From NCBI GenBank assembly GCA_965215755.1, contig OZ244119.1, positions 310,001 through 374,000 of the forward strand: a stretch of DNA of 64,000 nt, given 5' to 3'. Positions within the stretch are counted from its first letter, which is position 1. Each line of letters starts with the position of its first letter. The position numbers were made by a program, and so were the translations under genes. The notes beneath the pieces were generated by a model. That model did not search any database and was not told the origin of the DNA. It saw only the letters and a list, made by a program, of their open reading frames with translations. Below, piece by piece: positions 33,725 through 43,159 of this stretch. The stretch is from Tectiglobus sp965215755. GTDB taxonomy: Bacteria; Pseudomonadota; Alphaproteobacteria; Rhizobiales; Hyphomicrobiaceae.

Positions 33725-34960
33725 ATGCCCTGGTACAACGTCGTCAAGACGATCAATGGGCGCAAATATCTGTACCGCCAAAGAACCTATCGTGCAGGCG
33801 GGAAGGTGCGCACGGAGAGCCAATACATTGGTGCCTTTAACGAGACTGAACAGGATAAGTTTCTCAAGATTACGAGCCTCGATAAGCAGACAACGCAATC
33901 TCTGCACATCGTGGACCGCACGCCGCCCGAGCCAGTGCCACCACCCAGCCTACGCATCCAAAAATCAGTTCGCCATCGGGAAGACTTGAGCATCCACGCT
34001 CTCTACCGAGAAGAGGAAAAGGTGGGCGAGTGGATGCGAAGTGAAGGACTTAACACTACAAGTTTGCTACCGGTCCGAGTGCATCAGCGCAGTGCGATTG
34101 GGCGAATTGCGCGCAGCGATGGATACTACGTTTACGCGACGCTAAAGGGAAAGCGAACGCTCTTCAAACGAGAGTTTCGCAAGGCCTTGGCAACGCGTTG
34201 GGTTGACGCGCTCCAGGAACAAGATCCAGATCGCTATGGTCAGCTGTGTGATTTGCTTGGTGAATTCCACCACTGGACGATGAGTGGTATCAAGCCGGCT
34301 TGGTTGAGCTTTCTTTGCGATCTTTGGTACCGCCGTCGGAGAGGACATCACGTTGCAATAGAGATGGCAGCAGAAGCGATCCAGCACGGTGCCGAGGCAA
34401 CGCATCAGAAGTACTTCAAGAGCGCTGTGGAAGCAGACCGGCAAGCCGAGCGAGCTTGGCATCGATTTCGGAAACTCAAGCAACGAGCGGCACGCAAGCG
34501 CCAATTTGCGAAATGCAAAAAGCTGAGCGCCAAGGCGGATCTCCTCTCAAAGAAGCACCAGCAAGCGATGTGGGTCCGCATCTATCTTTTTGGAGAGCGA
34601 TTGCCATTTCCTGGCGCGGGCGCATCCAAAATGGGTTTTGCTCGATCTTCCCGCCCCGCGTCGGTCAGGCGAAGCTGGCCGACTTCGACCGAAAACCCGA
34701 TCAGAAAATCAATCCAGAAATCAAATTGTCAGTCTTTGCTTGGGAGCATAATCACCCAACAGGGCAAGGGCGTCGTCGCATCAGCTAAAGGACATGGGCG
34801 ATCGACGGCCGCAGTGGATTGGTCCTTTACTGGCGGTAGGAGATATAGAGACCCATTTTGGGTCGAAGTCGGGCGTCAAGCCCGACGCGGGGCGGGTCAA
34901 TTATCGTTGTATTCCAACACGCTACAGACAGTGTTCAGCTATGTGCCCCTTCCAATCTGA
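33725..34960 (+). CDS. Unrecognised basic protein, possibly frameshifted near its 3' end
   Basis: A 411-residue frame I do not recognise as a known family. Residues 1-37 (VVKTINGRKYLYRQRTYR, then GGKVRTESQYIG) resemble the small beta domain at the N-terminus of some mobile-element proteins such as IS1634-type transposases. Residues 200-290 are strongly basic and helical, rich in Lys, Arg, Ala and Gln. After about residue 285 composition becomes serine/arginine-rich and less protein-like, while the -1 frame (ending at 34788) reads more plausibly (PPRVGQAKLADFDRKPDQ, AWEHNHPTGQ). A frameshift near the TTTTT at about 34590 is possible. It lies next to the 3' end of tRNA-Thr. Accessory origin is inferred. 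Confidence 0.55.
   Translation: MPWYNVVKTINGRKYLYRQRTYRAGGKVRTESQYIGAFNETEQDKFLKITSLDKQTTQSLHIVDRTPPEPVPPPSLRIQKSVRHREDLSIHALYREEEKVGEWMRSEGLNTTSLLPVRVHQRSAIGRIARSDGYYVYATLKGKRTLFKREFRKALATRWVDALQEQDPDRYGQLCDLLGEFHHWTMSGIKPAWLSFLCDLWYRRRRGHHVAIEMAAEAIQHGAEATHQKYFKSAVEADRQAERAWHRFRKLKQRAARKRQFAKCKKLSAKADLLSKKHQQAMWVRIYLFGERLPFPGAGASKMGFARSSRPASVRRSWPTSTENPIRKSIQKSNCQSLLGSIITQQGKGVVASAKGHGRSTAAVDWSFTGGRRYRDPFWVEVGRQARRGAGQLSLYSNTLQTVFSYVPLPI
34050..34064 (+). repeat. Direct repeat TTAACACTACAAGTT, copy 2
   Basis: Second copy of the 15-mer found at 33683-33697, inside the unrecognised coding region. It continues as TGCTACC; a TTTGCTACC also occurs near 35040 by the tRNA. Confidence 0.65.
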
Positions 34961-35093
34961 TTGGTAGGGTGATTTCCAGGGGTAAGAGAATAGCGAAGAA
35001 CAAGGATCAACGTTTTACAGCACATCGCCCGCTACCTATTTGCTACCTTTTCGGGCTTCTGAAAATCTCAAATCATCTAAGTCATTGAAAATA

Positions 35094-35169
<76 letters not shown>

Positions 35170-35186
35170 AATAGAAGTTGGCGCGT

Positions 35187-35215
35187 TCGTTACCTTTTAT
35201 TGCAGAGTTTGGCAA
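35187..35215 (-). promoter_or_regulatory. Possible promoter of tRNA-Thr
   Basis: On the minus strand TTGCCA, 17 bases, then TAACGA, ending 17 bp before the tRNA 5' end. Spacing and distance are good; the -10 matches only partly. Confidence 0.4.
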
Positions 35216-35253
35216 GTGCGCGTGCCACCCGGGGTCGCGTCACGAAGCCAATG

Positions 35254-37284
35254 TCACCCCTTCGCAGTTTGGAATGGTGGGACACGTCCGGACGGGTGCG
35301 TGAGATTCGAATCTGCTGCGTCTGGACCTGGATCGTCCGGCGCCCGCGGTGAGACGAAAATATTGGTTTCCGATTTCGATGTCGTTGGTGTGCTCGCTTT
35401 CTTGGGTTCCGAGGCTGGGCCTGACTGAGCCTCGGCTTTGACATCGGTTGGGTTGATTCCAGTCCGCGCAGCAGCCGCAACCGGCGTAGTGGCTTGCTGC
35501 TGCGGGCTGGTTTTCTCCCCCGCCACATCACTCGTCGGTGTGGAATTAGCGGCCGCGCTCGCCACGACAGCTTCCGGCCTCTTCTCTCCCGCATCCGGTT
35601 CAGATTCTCGAACCGGACCTGCGGACGATTGAGCTGTTGTCGTCTGGTCGCTTGACACTTTACCGTCACCCGAAGGGTTGATGTTTCCCTCAGGTTTTTC
35701 TGGATTATCTGTTGCTGCGGCTGAGGTTCGACCTGACCGCGGCTTTACTTCGACGGCTTCTACGTCAACAGCCGATTGGACATGAGATGATTTTGCGCCA
35801 TTGCTCCCGACAGCATCTCGTCCGGCGCTGCTCCCATCGTCACTGTTTGCGGGTTGGTCTTGGGAAGCAGCCGCCGCAGAGCCTCCGCCTGACATGTCCG
35901 CCGACATCGGGCCTGTCGCACCAATCATAGTCTCGGGACGGACACCAAGCTTGACCAGCTCTTCGATCTTTTGTGCCAAAAGCTCTTTATCACGCGGTTC
36001 GGTTGCTTCGATGGGCACACGCCACTGAAAGGCATCCAACGCTCCGGTGACAGGCGACACCGGGAGCCAGGTGTCTGACACCATGCCGTCGGCCGTCCAT
36101 GCCGGATCGCGTGGCGCATTCACGGCGCGAGCCAACCATTCTCTCACGCCTCCGGCATTGTTGTGCTGCTCTCCCTCGATACGCGCCATCAGCGTACAAA
36201 CACGCTGCGTCAGGCGACCTTCAACAAGCGGCTCCAGCGCCTGCCGGGCGGTATCGAAGTCGCGTGCCTCAATTGCGGCGTTAGCAACGGCAATCGGGCT
36301 CTCACTCACATTGGGCGTAAGAGCCGCCAGTTGTTTAACCCGCTCCAGGCGATCGCGCGGACTGTCGCCGAGGCGGGCGTAGGCATAAGCAACGGCCAAA
36401 TCAGGATGCGGGGATTTGCGCCAAGTCTGCTGCAACACCTTGGTCGCGCGTGGTGTATTTCCTCTTGAGGCAAGCAGACGGCCGGCGACAGCTGCCGCGG
36501 GTACCAGGTCAGACGCGAGCTTGTGCGCTTCCAATGCCAAATTCATAGCGCGCTCGGGATCGTTGTCTTCTGCATCCTGGGCCTGACCAGCCAGAAGCAC
36601 CGCGCGCCGACGGTCGGCAGCCTGCTTCTCGACGTGACCATGTTTCTTCGCGACAGCCAGCGTTTCCAGTGCACCCTGCCAATCAGCACTCCGGCACTGG
36701 ATGTCGAACAAGGCATCGACGGGCCAGGACAGTTTGGGGTTCAGCTTAACAGCACGTTCTGCAAACTGGCGCGCGGCTTCTTTCTCGCCTTCTTTCTCGG
36801 CTTCCAGGAACAGACCGCGAAGGCCCAGCGCCTCAGTATCGGGTGAGGCCAGCATAGCTTCGAAAATGCGCCTCGATGTTGAACGATCGCCTGCGAGTTG
36901 CGCGGCCTGAGCCCGCAGAAGATGCGTCATCGGCTCATTGGGCAAAGTTTTTCGCGCCTGGATGGCATAACGTGTCGCCAAAGAACGATCACCTGCACCA
37001 ATTGCGATCATGCCGCTGGACAGCGCCTCTAGACCACGCTTTTCGCGGCGTCGGTTGAAGAAATTGCCAATTGCTGCGGGGCTCTGCCAAACACTGCGCA
37101 GGGCCGTCCAAAGCAAGATCGTCAGCGCCGACAGGACGGATAGAATGATTGCAATCTCAAAGACATCCGTGTTCCAGATGTAGCCTTGCCAATTGACGAT
37201 GATGCTGCCGGGGTTATCCGCCAACCACGACAGGATTGCTGCCAGTGCAGCGACAATCAAAAAGTAAACGACAAGACGCAACAT
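35254..37284 (-). CDS. hemY: HemY-type tetratricopeptide membrane protein
   Basis: A 676-residue protein. Two membrane helices lie at residues 1-20 and 42-62 with the HemY signature between and after them (GSIIVNWQGYIWNTDVFEIAI). TPR-like helical repeats cover about 100-440 and a long Ser/Ala/Pro-rich tail runs to the end, beyond the usual 500-550 residues of HemY. HemY is an inner-membrane protein linked to the late haem pathway; it is not protoporphyrinogen oxidase. It begins 3 bp after the mic60-like gene stops, so is co-transcribed as hemD-mic60-hemY. Confidence 0.93.
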   Translation of the reverse strand: MLRLVVYFLIVAALAAILSWLADNPGSIIVNWQGYIWNTDVFEIAIILSVLSALTILLWTALRSVWQSPAAIGNFFNRRREKRGLEALSSGMIAIGAGDRSLATRYAIQARKTLPNEPMTHLLRAQAAQLAGDRSTSRRIFEAMLASPDTEALGLRGLFLEAEKEGEKEAARQFAERAVKLNPKLSWPVDALFDIQCRSADWQGALETLAVAKKHGHVEKQAADRRRAVLLAGQAQDAEDNDPERAMNLALEAHKLASDLVPAAAVAGRLLASRGNTPRATKVLQQTWRKSPHPDLAVAYAYARLGDSPRDRLERVKQLAALTPNVSESPIAVANAAIEARDFDTARQALEPLVEGRLTQRVCTLMARIEGEQHNNAGGVREWLARAVNAPRDPAWTADGMVSDTWLPVSPVTGALDAFQWRVPIEATEPRDKELLAQKIEELVKLGVRPETMIGATGPMSADMSGGGSAAAASQDQPANSDDGSSAGRDAVGSNGAKSSHVQSAVDVEAVEVKPRSGRTSAAATDNPEKPEGNINPSGDGKVSSDQTTTAQSSAGPVRESEPDAGEKRPEAVVASAAANSTPTSDVAGEKTSPQQQATTPVAAAARTGINPTDVKAEAQSGPASEPKKASTPTTSKSETNIFVSPRAPDDPGPDAADSNLTHPSGRVPPFQTAKG

Positions 37285-37287
37285 AAC

Positions 37288-39210
37288 TTAGCCCTTTGTG
37301 GCGGCGTTCGATCCAAGAGAGGACTTGAGCTGTTTTTCGAGTGAAGCAATTGCACGATCGATATCAGCGCGGGCCGCGACGCGGTCCAACCACTTCTGGG
37401 CTGGCTCGCGTGCTTTCTCACTGAGGTTCTTAGCCTGATCCAATGCGGCAACCAAATTGCCCTGCTTCAGCTCAGCATCGATGCGAGACACGACAGCTTC
37501 TGTTGAGGTGTCACTTGCCGGCAAATCGGCACGCCTTACGCGGACAAGCGACTTGGCATGATCGACGATGCGATCAAAGACCGTGTCACCAGCAGGCTCG
37601 TCCTCTGAACGAATGATGCCGTAAGCCAATTTCGTGAACTCACTATGTAACTGCGCTGCTGTCGGAACACCTTCATTCTGGAATTTCTCCAGAGCCGCCA
37701 GATCAACTGTTCCGCCGCTGAGCCGTTTGACCTCTTGTAACTCGGCGCGGTAAGCGCCGCCACGATCCAGGACACGCTTCAAATTGCCTAGCTCGAGTGC
37801 CATCACAATCCGCTGCGCGTTCGATTTGCGGGCACTCTCACTTTCAACCACTGATTTAAGTTGGGATTGAAGAGCCGAAAGCTGCGAGCTCACCGGTTGA
37901 ATAGCGGTTGTTACATCTGTCGGACGGGCAACTGACTTGAAGTTCTGCTCCATGTCCTTTTTCAAACTATCCAGGTCCGCGCGGAGTTTCGCAGCCTGCT
38001 CGCGCGCAACCCGAACCGAACTGTCCAAGGTGTCCTGAGCGGCCTTGATGTTGTCCGTGCGTTGACCAAGGCGCGCTGCATCGGTCTTGAACGCGGCAAA
38101 CTCGGTATCAAGCCGTTCAGTACCGGCGCGCGCTGCTGCACTCACTTCTACGGTCTTATTGACCTTTTCTTCGAGCTGCTTGGTTAAGCCATCACGCAGA
38201 GCTGTGATCTGGGTCTTCAGCGTTGACTCGATATCTGCGACCCGCCCGCTCAGCTTCGCGAGACGACCAAGATCGGTCTCGTTGCCATTGGCATCTGTGG
38301 TGGAGGCCAGAGATTTTAGAGTGCTTTCTAGTTTGGTGACGCGCTCTAGCAATTCCGGACTGACTGCAGCGGCTTGCGGCGTTGACGAAGCACTGGCTGC
38401 AGAGCCCGCATTTGCGCCATCGGCTTGCTTGGTTTGCGTAGCAGCGAGTTCATCGACACGATTTGCAAGGTCTGAAAGGCTCGCCAGTTTTGACTCAGCC
38501 GCTTCAATCTTTTCAGCCAGACCTGCTACATTCCCTTCTGCGGGCCCGGCCGGCCGGCTTTCCAAAGCGGCGATGCGGTTGTTGAGTTCCTCCGGGATTT
38601 CAGCCTTAGGAATGAACGATACGCCCAGTTCCTTCTCGATAGGCTGCGCACCAAACAGCACCAGCCCACCGCCAACAATGCCTGCAAGCATGTGGGTCAC
38701 GAGTCCCATAAAACCACCCCCAGACCGCGGTTGAGCGGATGCCGGGGGAGGGGCAGAATTTGCGGCCCCGTTGTCCGCGTTCGACAGCGATCCTGAGGTT
38801 GGACTGGTCTTATCTGAGCCTTTTGACTTGTTGCCGTCCTGCGAAGATGAGGCTGCAGATTTCTGCGTCGCAGATGACGAGCTGCTCGCTGAAGGCTGCG
38901 GACCGGGCGAAGATGTCGCCCCCGATTTCGCGCTATCGGACGTTGTCGCTGTTCCAGTCGCCGCCTTACCAGGCTCAGGCTTCTTATCGTCCTTGCCGCC
39001 GGCCTTGGGCACCGAGGATGTCGCGCTAGCGGACTTGGATTGACTTGATGCAGCCGAGCCGGCTTGACCTGGCTTTGAGGTGTTTGACTTTACCTCGGTT
39101 GCCTTGAGATCGATGATCGGAGTTGGTTTCTTCGACTCTCCGCCCGTCGCCGCTCCCTTGCTGGAAGACGGATTACCTTTTTTGCTGCTGTCGTCGCCGC
39201 TGTTTGCCAT
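37288..39210 (-). CDS. Alphaproteobacterial Mic60/mitofilin-like protein
   Basis: A 640-residue protein with a 170-residue low-complexity cytoplasmic N-terminus rich in Ser, Lys, Ala and Thr, one transmembrane helix near 172-192 (THMLAGIVGGGLVLFG), a long coiled-coil region (about 210-480), and a helical mitofilin-like C-terminus (about 500-640). This is the layout of bacterial Mic60, an inner-membrane protein that bends membranes and is the relative of the mitochondrial crista protein. Its location between hemD and hemY is the conserved alphaproteobacterial position and strengthens the call. Confidence 0.9.
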   Translation of the reverse strand: MANSGDDSSKKGNPSSSKGAATGGESKKPTPIIDLKATEVKSNTSKPGQAGSAASSQSKSASATSSVPKAGGKDDKKPEPGKAATGTATTSDSAKSGATSSPGPQPSASSSSSATQKSAASSSQDGNKSKGSDKTSPTSGSLSNADNGAANSAPPPASAQPRSGGGFMGLVTHMLAGIVGGGLVLFGAQPIEKELGVSFIPKAEIPEELNNRIAALESRPAGPAEGNVAGLAEKIEAAESKLASLSDLANRVDELAATQTKQADGANAGSAASASSTPQAAAVSPELLERVTKLESTLKSLASTTDANGNETDLGRLAKLSGRVADIESTLKTQITALRDGLTKQLEEKVNKTVEVSAAARAGTERLDTEFAAFKTDAARLGQRTDNIKAAQDTLDSSVRVAREQAAKLRADLDSLKKDMEQNFKSVARPTDVTTAIQPVSSQLSALQSQLKSVVESESARKSNAQRIVMALELGNLKRVLDRGGAYRAELQEVKRLSGGTVDLAALEKFQNEGVPTAAQLHSEFTKLAYGIIRSEDEPAGDTVFDRIVDHAKSLVRVRRADLPASDTSTEAVVSRIDAELKQGNLVAALDQAKNLSEKAREPAQKWLDRVAARADIDRAIASLEKQLKSSLGSNAATKG

Positions 39211-39314
39211 GGGAGAGACGCCTCCAATTACGCGTGGCCGCGAGATGATCCGCGCGCCGCTATGCTATAGGGTTTGGCCTAATGGAACTAGGTTAGCGAT
39301 CGATTGACGATCCC

Positions 39315-40046
39315 TCATTTGCTCGATGCGATGTCTTGCTCCGTCAGGCCCAGCAATTCAGTCAAATTCGGCTGCGATGCGATCTTCGTCACCACAGGTT
39401 GTATTGGCTCCAATTGCTCCGCGACTGCCTTTGAAAGACAGAAATGCTGCATTTGTCGTGCGCTGCGGGTTATCTGGTGCGCATTTATAAGGCTTACATA
39501 CGTTTGTGCAGTCCTCGGTGACAAGAGAATAACACCATCTACTTCGCCGGCAGCAATACGAGTGAGAAGCTTGGTTGATAAATGAGTTGCCTTTCGGGCA
39601 ATGTAAACCGTGGGCTGGAGGACATGGTAACCCAAGGCGGTGAGTTCCGAGGCTAGATCAAACGCCAGATTCCCGCCGGCCAGATGCAGTAGCGCACCGT
39701 CATTAACGTTGACCCTGTCGACGATTTTATCGAGCAGAACGCTGGCGGTTGAGGTGCCGCGGACAATCCTCAGAAACCCTAGCGCTTCAGCTGTTGAGGC
39801 CGTGCCGGGGCCGACGGCAAACAGCGGAAGTTGGCGGATATAGTCTGCTTCCGGCGATTCAGCGGCGGCGCGGACGCCGTTGCGGCTGGTCGCAATGAGT
39901 GCCTGAACGTCATCTAGTTCAATCGGATCGGCGTCCTCAAAGTCGATCAGGAGGAGCGGCTCGACGAGCACCTCGTGACCCTGCGCCACAAGTCTGGCGC
40001 GCAGCACAGCGGCATCCTGATCGGGACGTGTCACCCACAATCTCAT
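39315..40046 (-). CDS. hemD: Uroporphyrinogen-III synthase
   Basis: A 243-residue protein with the typical N-terminus LWVTRPDQDAAVLRARL and the two-domain HemD pattern: LIATSRNGVRAAAE near 48-61, GVILLSPRTAQTYVSL near 175-190. It closes hydroxymethylbilane with inversion of ring D. The family is poorly conserved, but the position upstream of mic60 and hemY confirms it. The hemC gene, usually just upstream, is not there; the 250 bp to the divergent tsaD hold no coding sequence. Confidence 0.92.
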   Translation of the reverse strand: MRLWVTRPDQDAAVLRARLVAQGHEVLVEPLLLIDFEDADPIELDDVQALIATSRNGVRAAAESPEADYIRQLPLFAVGPGTASTAEALGFLRIVRGTSTASVLLDKIVDRVNVNDGALLHLAGGNLAFDLASELTALGYHVLQPTVYIARKATHLSTKLLTRIAAGEVDGVILLSPRTAQTYVSLINAHQITRSARQMQHFCLSKAVAEQLEPIQPVVTKIASQPNLTELLGLTEQDIASSK

Positions 40047-40297
40047 TGTGATCCTGCCTTATTAACCCCAAAAATAGTCAGAAATAGCGAAACCCAACTG
40101 GCTGCATTGTTGCAACCTACACAATTGCGGCGAATTGGTTCGGTGTTTGCCCCCTTAAATTCGCCGTCATCTGATATTTTTTCTAGCAATCATGAGACCA
40201 AGCAGTTCCCACAACCCCTTTGCTGGAGACAGGTGCCAATTAAATGCTGGGATGGTCGACGGTTGGCAAATGACATTTCTCAGTGCAGATATGCGCC

Positions 40298-41410
40298 ATG
40301 GCGATACCCTTAACCAAAAGTCCAGGCGCCGCACTTGTTCTCGGCATCGAAACCAGCTGCGACGAAACCGCAGCGGCAGTGATCCGCGTTGGCATGGCTG
40401 GTCGCGGCGAAATTCTGTCAAATGTTATTCGATCGCAATGGGAAGAGCATAGGGAATTCGGCGGCGTAGTCCCGGAGATTGCTGCCCGGGCCCACACCGA
40501 GTGTCTTGATGAAATCATCAGGCTTGCGCTCGAACGCGCCGAAGTCACGTTTTGCAATCTCGACGCGGTCGCAGCCACTGCCGGTCCGGGCCTGATCGGC
40601 GGCCTGCTGGTCGGTCTGACAACAGCCAAGGCTGTTGCCATGGTTCACGATTTAGAATTCGTTGCGGTCAATCATCTGGAAGCTCACGCGCTAACAGTGG
40701 GCCTCACCGACAACCAACCACCGCCCTATATGCTGTTGCTCGTCTCCGGCGGTCACACGCAGATTATCCTGGTGCGCGGATTTGGAGATTACGTCCGACT
40801 TGGCACGACGATTGATGACGCCCTAGGCGAGGCGTTTGACAAAACTGCCAAACTTCTTGGCCTGGGTTTTCCGGGAGGACCAGCCGTCGAGCAACACGCG
40901 CGGGGCGGCGATGCCCATCGGTTTGCCTTTCCCCGACCGCTCAGCAAACGCAAGGAACCGCATTTCTCCTTTGCCGGGCTTAAAACAGCCGTCCGCCGCG
41001 CTGCAGAAAAATTGCAGCCGCTGTCTGATTCCGACATTGCTGACTTGTGCGCTGGTTTTGAAGCGGCCGTTTGTGATGTTGTCTCCGACCGCCTTGAACG
41101 AGCCTATCAGATCGCCAGTGACGATTATGGAGTGACGCATGCACTGCCGCTCGTTGCTGCTGGAGGAGTTGCACGGAATGCTCAATTGCGCGGCAGCCTC
41201 GATGCATTGGCGAACCGGCTCGGCTGCCGGCTAGTCGTTCCGCCTCCGGAACTTTGCACCGACAATGCCGCAATGATTGCATGGGCGGGGGCACAGCATT
41301 ACGTTGACGGTCGTGTCAGCGGGTTGGATGTTTCAGCCCGCGCACGCTGGCCACTCGACGAAACCTCACAAGCGGTTTATGGCTCGGGCAAACATGGTGC
41401 AAAGGCCTGA
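40298..41410 (+). CDS. tsaD: tRNA N6-adenosine threonylcarbamoyltransferase
   Basis: 370 residues. N-terminal ASKHA-fold ATPase motif ALVLGIETSCDETAAAV, the region GGVVPEIAARAH, the metal-binding pair H126 and H130 in NHLEAHALT, and the nucleotide region LVSGGHTQIILV. It transfers the threonylcarbamoyl group to A37 of ANN-reading tRNAs as part of the TsaBDE complex. The ATG at 40298 gives a family-length protein; a GTG at 40283 is a second option. Divergent from hemD, 134 bp upstream of gpsA. Confidence 0.97.
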   Translation: MAIPLTKSPGAALVLGIETSCDETAAAVIRVGMAGRGEILSNVIRSQWEEHREFGGVVPEIAARAHTECLDEIIRLALERAEVTFCNLDAVAATAGPGLIGGLLVGLTTAKAVAMVHDLEFVAVNHLEAHALTVGLTDNQPPPYMLLLVSGGHTQIILVRGFGDYVRLGTTIDDALGEAFDKTAKLLGLGFPGGPAVEQHARGGDAHRFAFPRPLSKRKEPHFSFAGLKTAVRRAAEKLQPLSDSDIADLCAGFEAAVCDVVSDRLERAYQIASDDYGVTHALPLVAAGGVARNAQLRGSLDALANRLGCRLVVPPPELCTDNAAMIAWAGAQHYVDGRVSGLDVSARARWPLDETSQAVYGSGKHGAKA

Positions 41411-41544
41411 TGCGGATGGCACTGCTAAGCTGGACAGGCTCGGTCGTTCAAGTCCACATCGGATAGGCTGCGCCTTAAACGTATGGCTGGGTGTCAGGTT
41501 ATTGGGGCAGGCCTCGTGTAGAGATTAAAGAGCTGAGAGCAGGC

Positions 41545-42555
41545 GTGACAGAAAACAGTTTCAGTAGAATCGGTGTCGTGGGTGGCGGTGCCTGGGGGAC
41601 AGCGCTGGCACATTCGCTCTCTAGCAATGGTCACAACGTTCAACTTTGGGCCTACGAGACCGCGACGGTGCGGGAAATTGGGAACCACAAAACCAACCGG
41701 GTTTATCTGCCGGGCGTAGAACTTCATGCAAACATCCAGGCAACCGATGACCTCGGCGATCTCGAACAGGCCGAACTGATACTGCTGGCGCCGCCCGCCC
41801 AGAATTTGCGCCGTATCGCTGCGCAACTCAACGAGCGTTTGCCGCGGTCGCTTCCGGTACTGATTTGCGCTAAAGGCATTGAACAGGCCAGTGGCAAAAT
41901 GTTGGGTGACGTCTTAGCCGAGGAGATGCCTAACGCCAAGGTTGGCGTGCTTTCAGGTCCCAGTTTTGCTGCCGAGGTCGCGCGTGGCTTGCCAGCTGCG
42001 GTTACGGTCGCGATTGGCGAAGAGGCGTTGGGGAAACAAATCGCCAAAGCCCTCGGATCACAAAGACTCCGGATTTACTGGTCGAATGATCTCAAGGGCG
42101 TTCAGCTCGGAGGGGCGATCAAAAATGTTCTGGCCATCGCAGCTGGCGTTGTGGATGGCAAGCAACTCGGTGCGAGTGCCCACGCAGCTCTCGTCACGCG
42201 TGGCTTTGCCGAGATGCGCCGCATCGGACAGGCCCTCGGGGCGCGCTCGGAGACACTGTCGGGATTGTCCGGACTAGGCGATCTTTTGTTGACATGCGGC
42301 AGTCCGCAATCACGAAACATGTCACTTGGCCGGGCGCTTGGTGAGGGCCAGTCGCTGGAAGACATACTGGGCGAGCGCAAAGCCGTGACAGAAGGCGTCT
42401 ACACTGCTCAGGCCGTGGTGGAACTCTCAGCCAAGCATGGCATTGAGGTTCCGATATCGGCATCGGTGAAAGGTATCGTAGAGGGCCGCCTCACCGTTGA
42501 TGAGGCGATTGAAGGCCTGATGGCTCGACCGCTACGGTCAGAAATTGAAAACTAA
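41545..42555 (+). CDS. gpsA: Glycerol-3-phosphate dehydrogenase [NAD(P)+]
   Basis: 336 residues. The dinucleotide-binding motif GVVGGGAWGTALAHSL is at the N-terminus. KGIEQASGKMLGDVL, VLSGPSFAAEVARGLP and the catalytic-Lys region GAIKNVLAIAAGVVDG follow, then GLGDLLLTCGSPQSRN. It makes sn-glycerol 3-phosphate for phospholipids in the cytoplasm. I start at GTG 41545, with GAGAGCAGGC before it, rather than 54 bases upstream. Followed after 16 bp by the EVE-domain gene. Confidence 0.97.
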   Translation: MTENSFSRIGVVGGGAWGTALAHSLSSNGHNVQLWAYETATVREIGNHKTNRVYLPGVELHANIQATDDLGDLEQAELILLAPPAQNLRRIAAQLNERLPRSLPVLICAKGIEQASGKMLGDVLAEEMPNAKVGVLSGPSFAAEVARGLPAAVTVAIGEEALGKQIAKALGSQRLRIYWSNDLKGVQLGGAIKNVLAIAAGVVDGKQLGASAHAALVTRGFAEMRRIGQALGARSETLSGLSGLGDLLLTCGSPQSRNMSLGRALGEGQSLEDILGERKAVTEGVYTAQAVVELSAKHGIEVPISASVKGIVEGRLTVDEAIEGLMARPLRSEIEN

Positions 42556-42571
42556 GCCGGGGTAACAAAGA

Positions 42572-43159
42572 ATGGCGAAGGCAGCAACGCAAGCAAAGCC
42601 CAAGAAAAAGACGACCAAGAAGACGGCGAAAAAAGCAGCCACAAAACCGAGCGCCAAAACGACTGCACCCGCCAAGGCCGCAGCCAAGAAGGTTGGTGCA
42701 CCGCCGAAGCGCGTCGGATCAAAGCCACTCTACTGGCTGTTCAAGTCCGAGCCTGACAAGTTTTCCTGGGACGATCTCAAGGCCAAAGGTGCCAAAGGCG
42801 AAGAATGGGATGGCGTGCGGAATTACCTGGCGCGCAATAACATGCGGGAAATGCGGCTTGGTGATCTTGGCTTTTTCTACCACTCCAACGCGGGCAAGGA
42901 CATCGTCGGCATTTGCGAGGTGTGCGCGCTTTCCCATCAGGACTCGACAACAGATGACGAGCGTTGGGACTGCGTTGATGTTCGGGCCGTTTGCGAAGTG
43001 CCGAACCCCGTGACACTTGGTGATGTCAAAGACAACCCCAAGTTATCGGAAATGGCACTCGTAACATCCATGCGCCTTTCTGTGCAGCCGGTTACCCCTG
43101 CGGAATGGGACATTGTTTGTAAAATGGGCGGTCTGGATCCCAAGAAGATCGGCAAGTGA
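42572..43159 (+). CDS. EVE-domain protein with histone-H1-like Lys/Ala tail
   Basis: 195 residues. The EVE (PUA-like) domain, about 53-192, begins PLYWLFKSEPDKFSWDDL and carries EWDGVRNYLARNNMREMR and GFFYHSN, the hallmarks of the thymocyte-nuclear-protein-1 type. Such domains bind modified bases in DNA or RNA. The first 50 residues (MAKAATQAKPKKKTTKKTAK and on) are nearly all Lys, Ala, Thr and Pro with PAKAA-type repeats, like bacterial histone-H1-like proteins, and probably bind nucleic acid. One-base overlap of its stop with the next start (TGATG) points to coupling with the methyltransferase. Confidence 0.88.
   Translation: MAKAATQAKPKKKTTKKTAKKAATKPSAKTTAPAKAAAKKVGAPPKRVGSKPLYWLFKSEPDKFSWDDLKAKGAKGEEWDGVRNYLARNNMREMRLGDLGFFYHSNAGKDIVGICEVCALSHQDSTTDDERWDCVDVRAVCEVPNPVTLGDVKDNPKLSEMALVTSMRLSVQPVTPAEWDIVCKMGGLDPKKIGK

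Noticed and set aside
38087..38734. 215-codon open frame on the plus strand
   Set aside because: Antisense to the mic60-like gene; its Ser/Ala-rich composition reflects the low-complexity coding strand.
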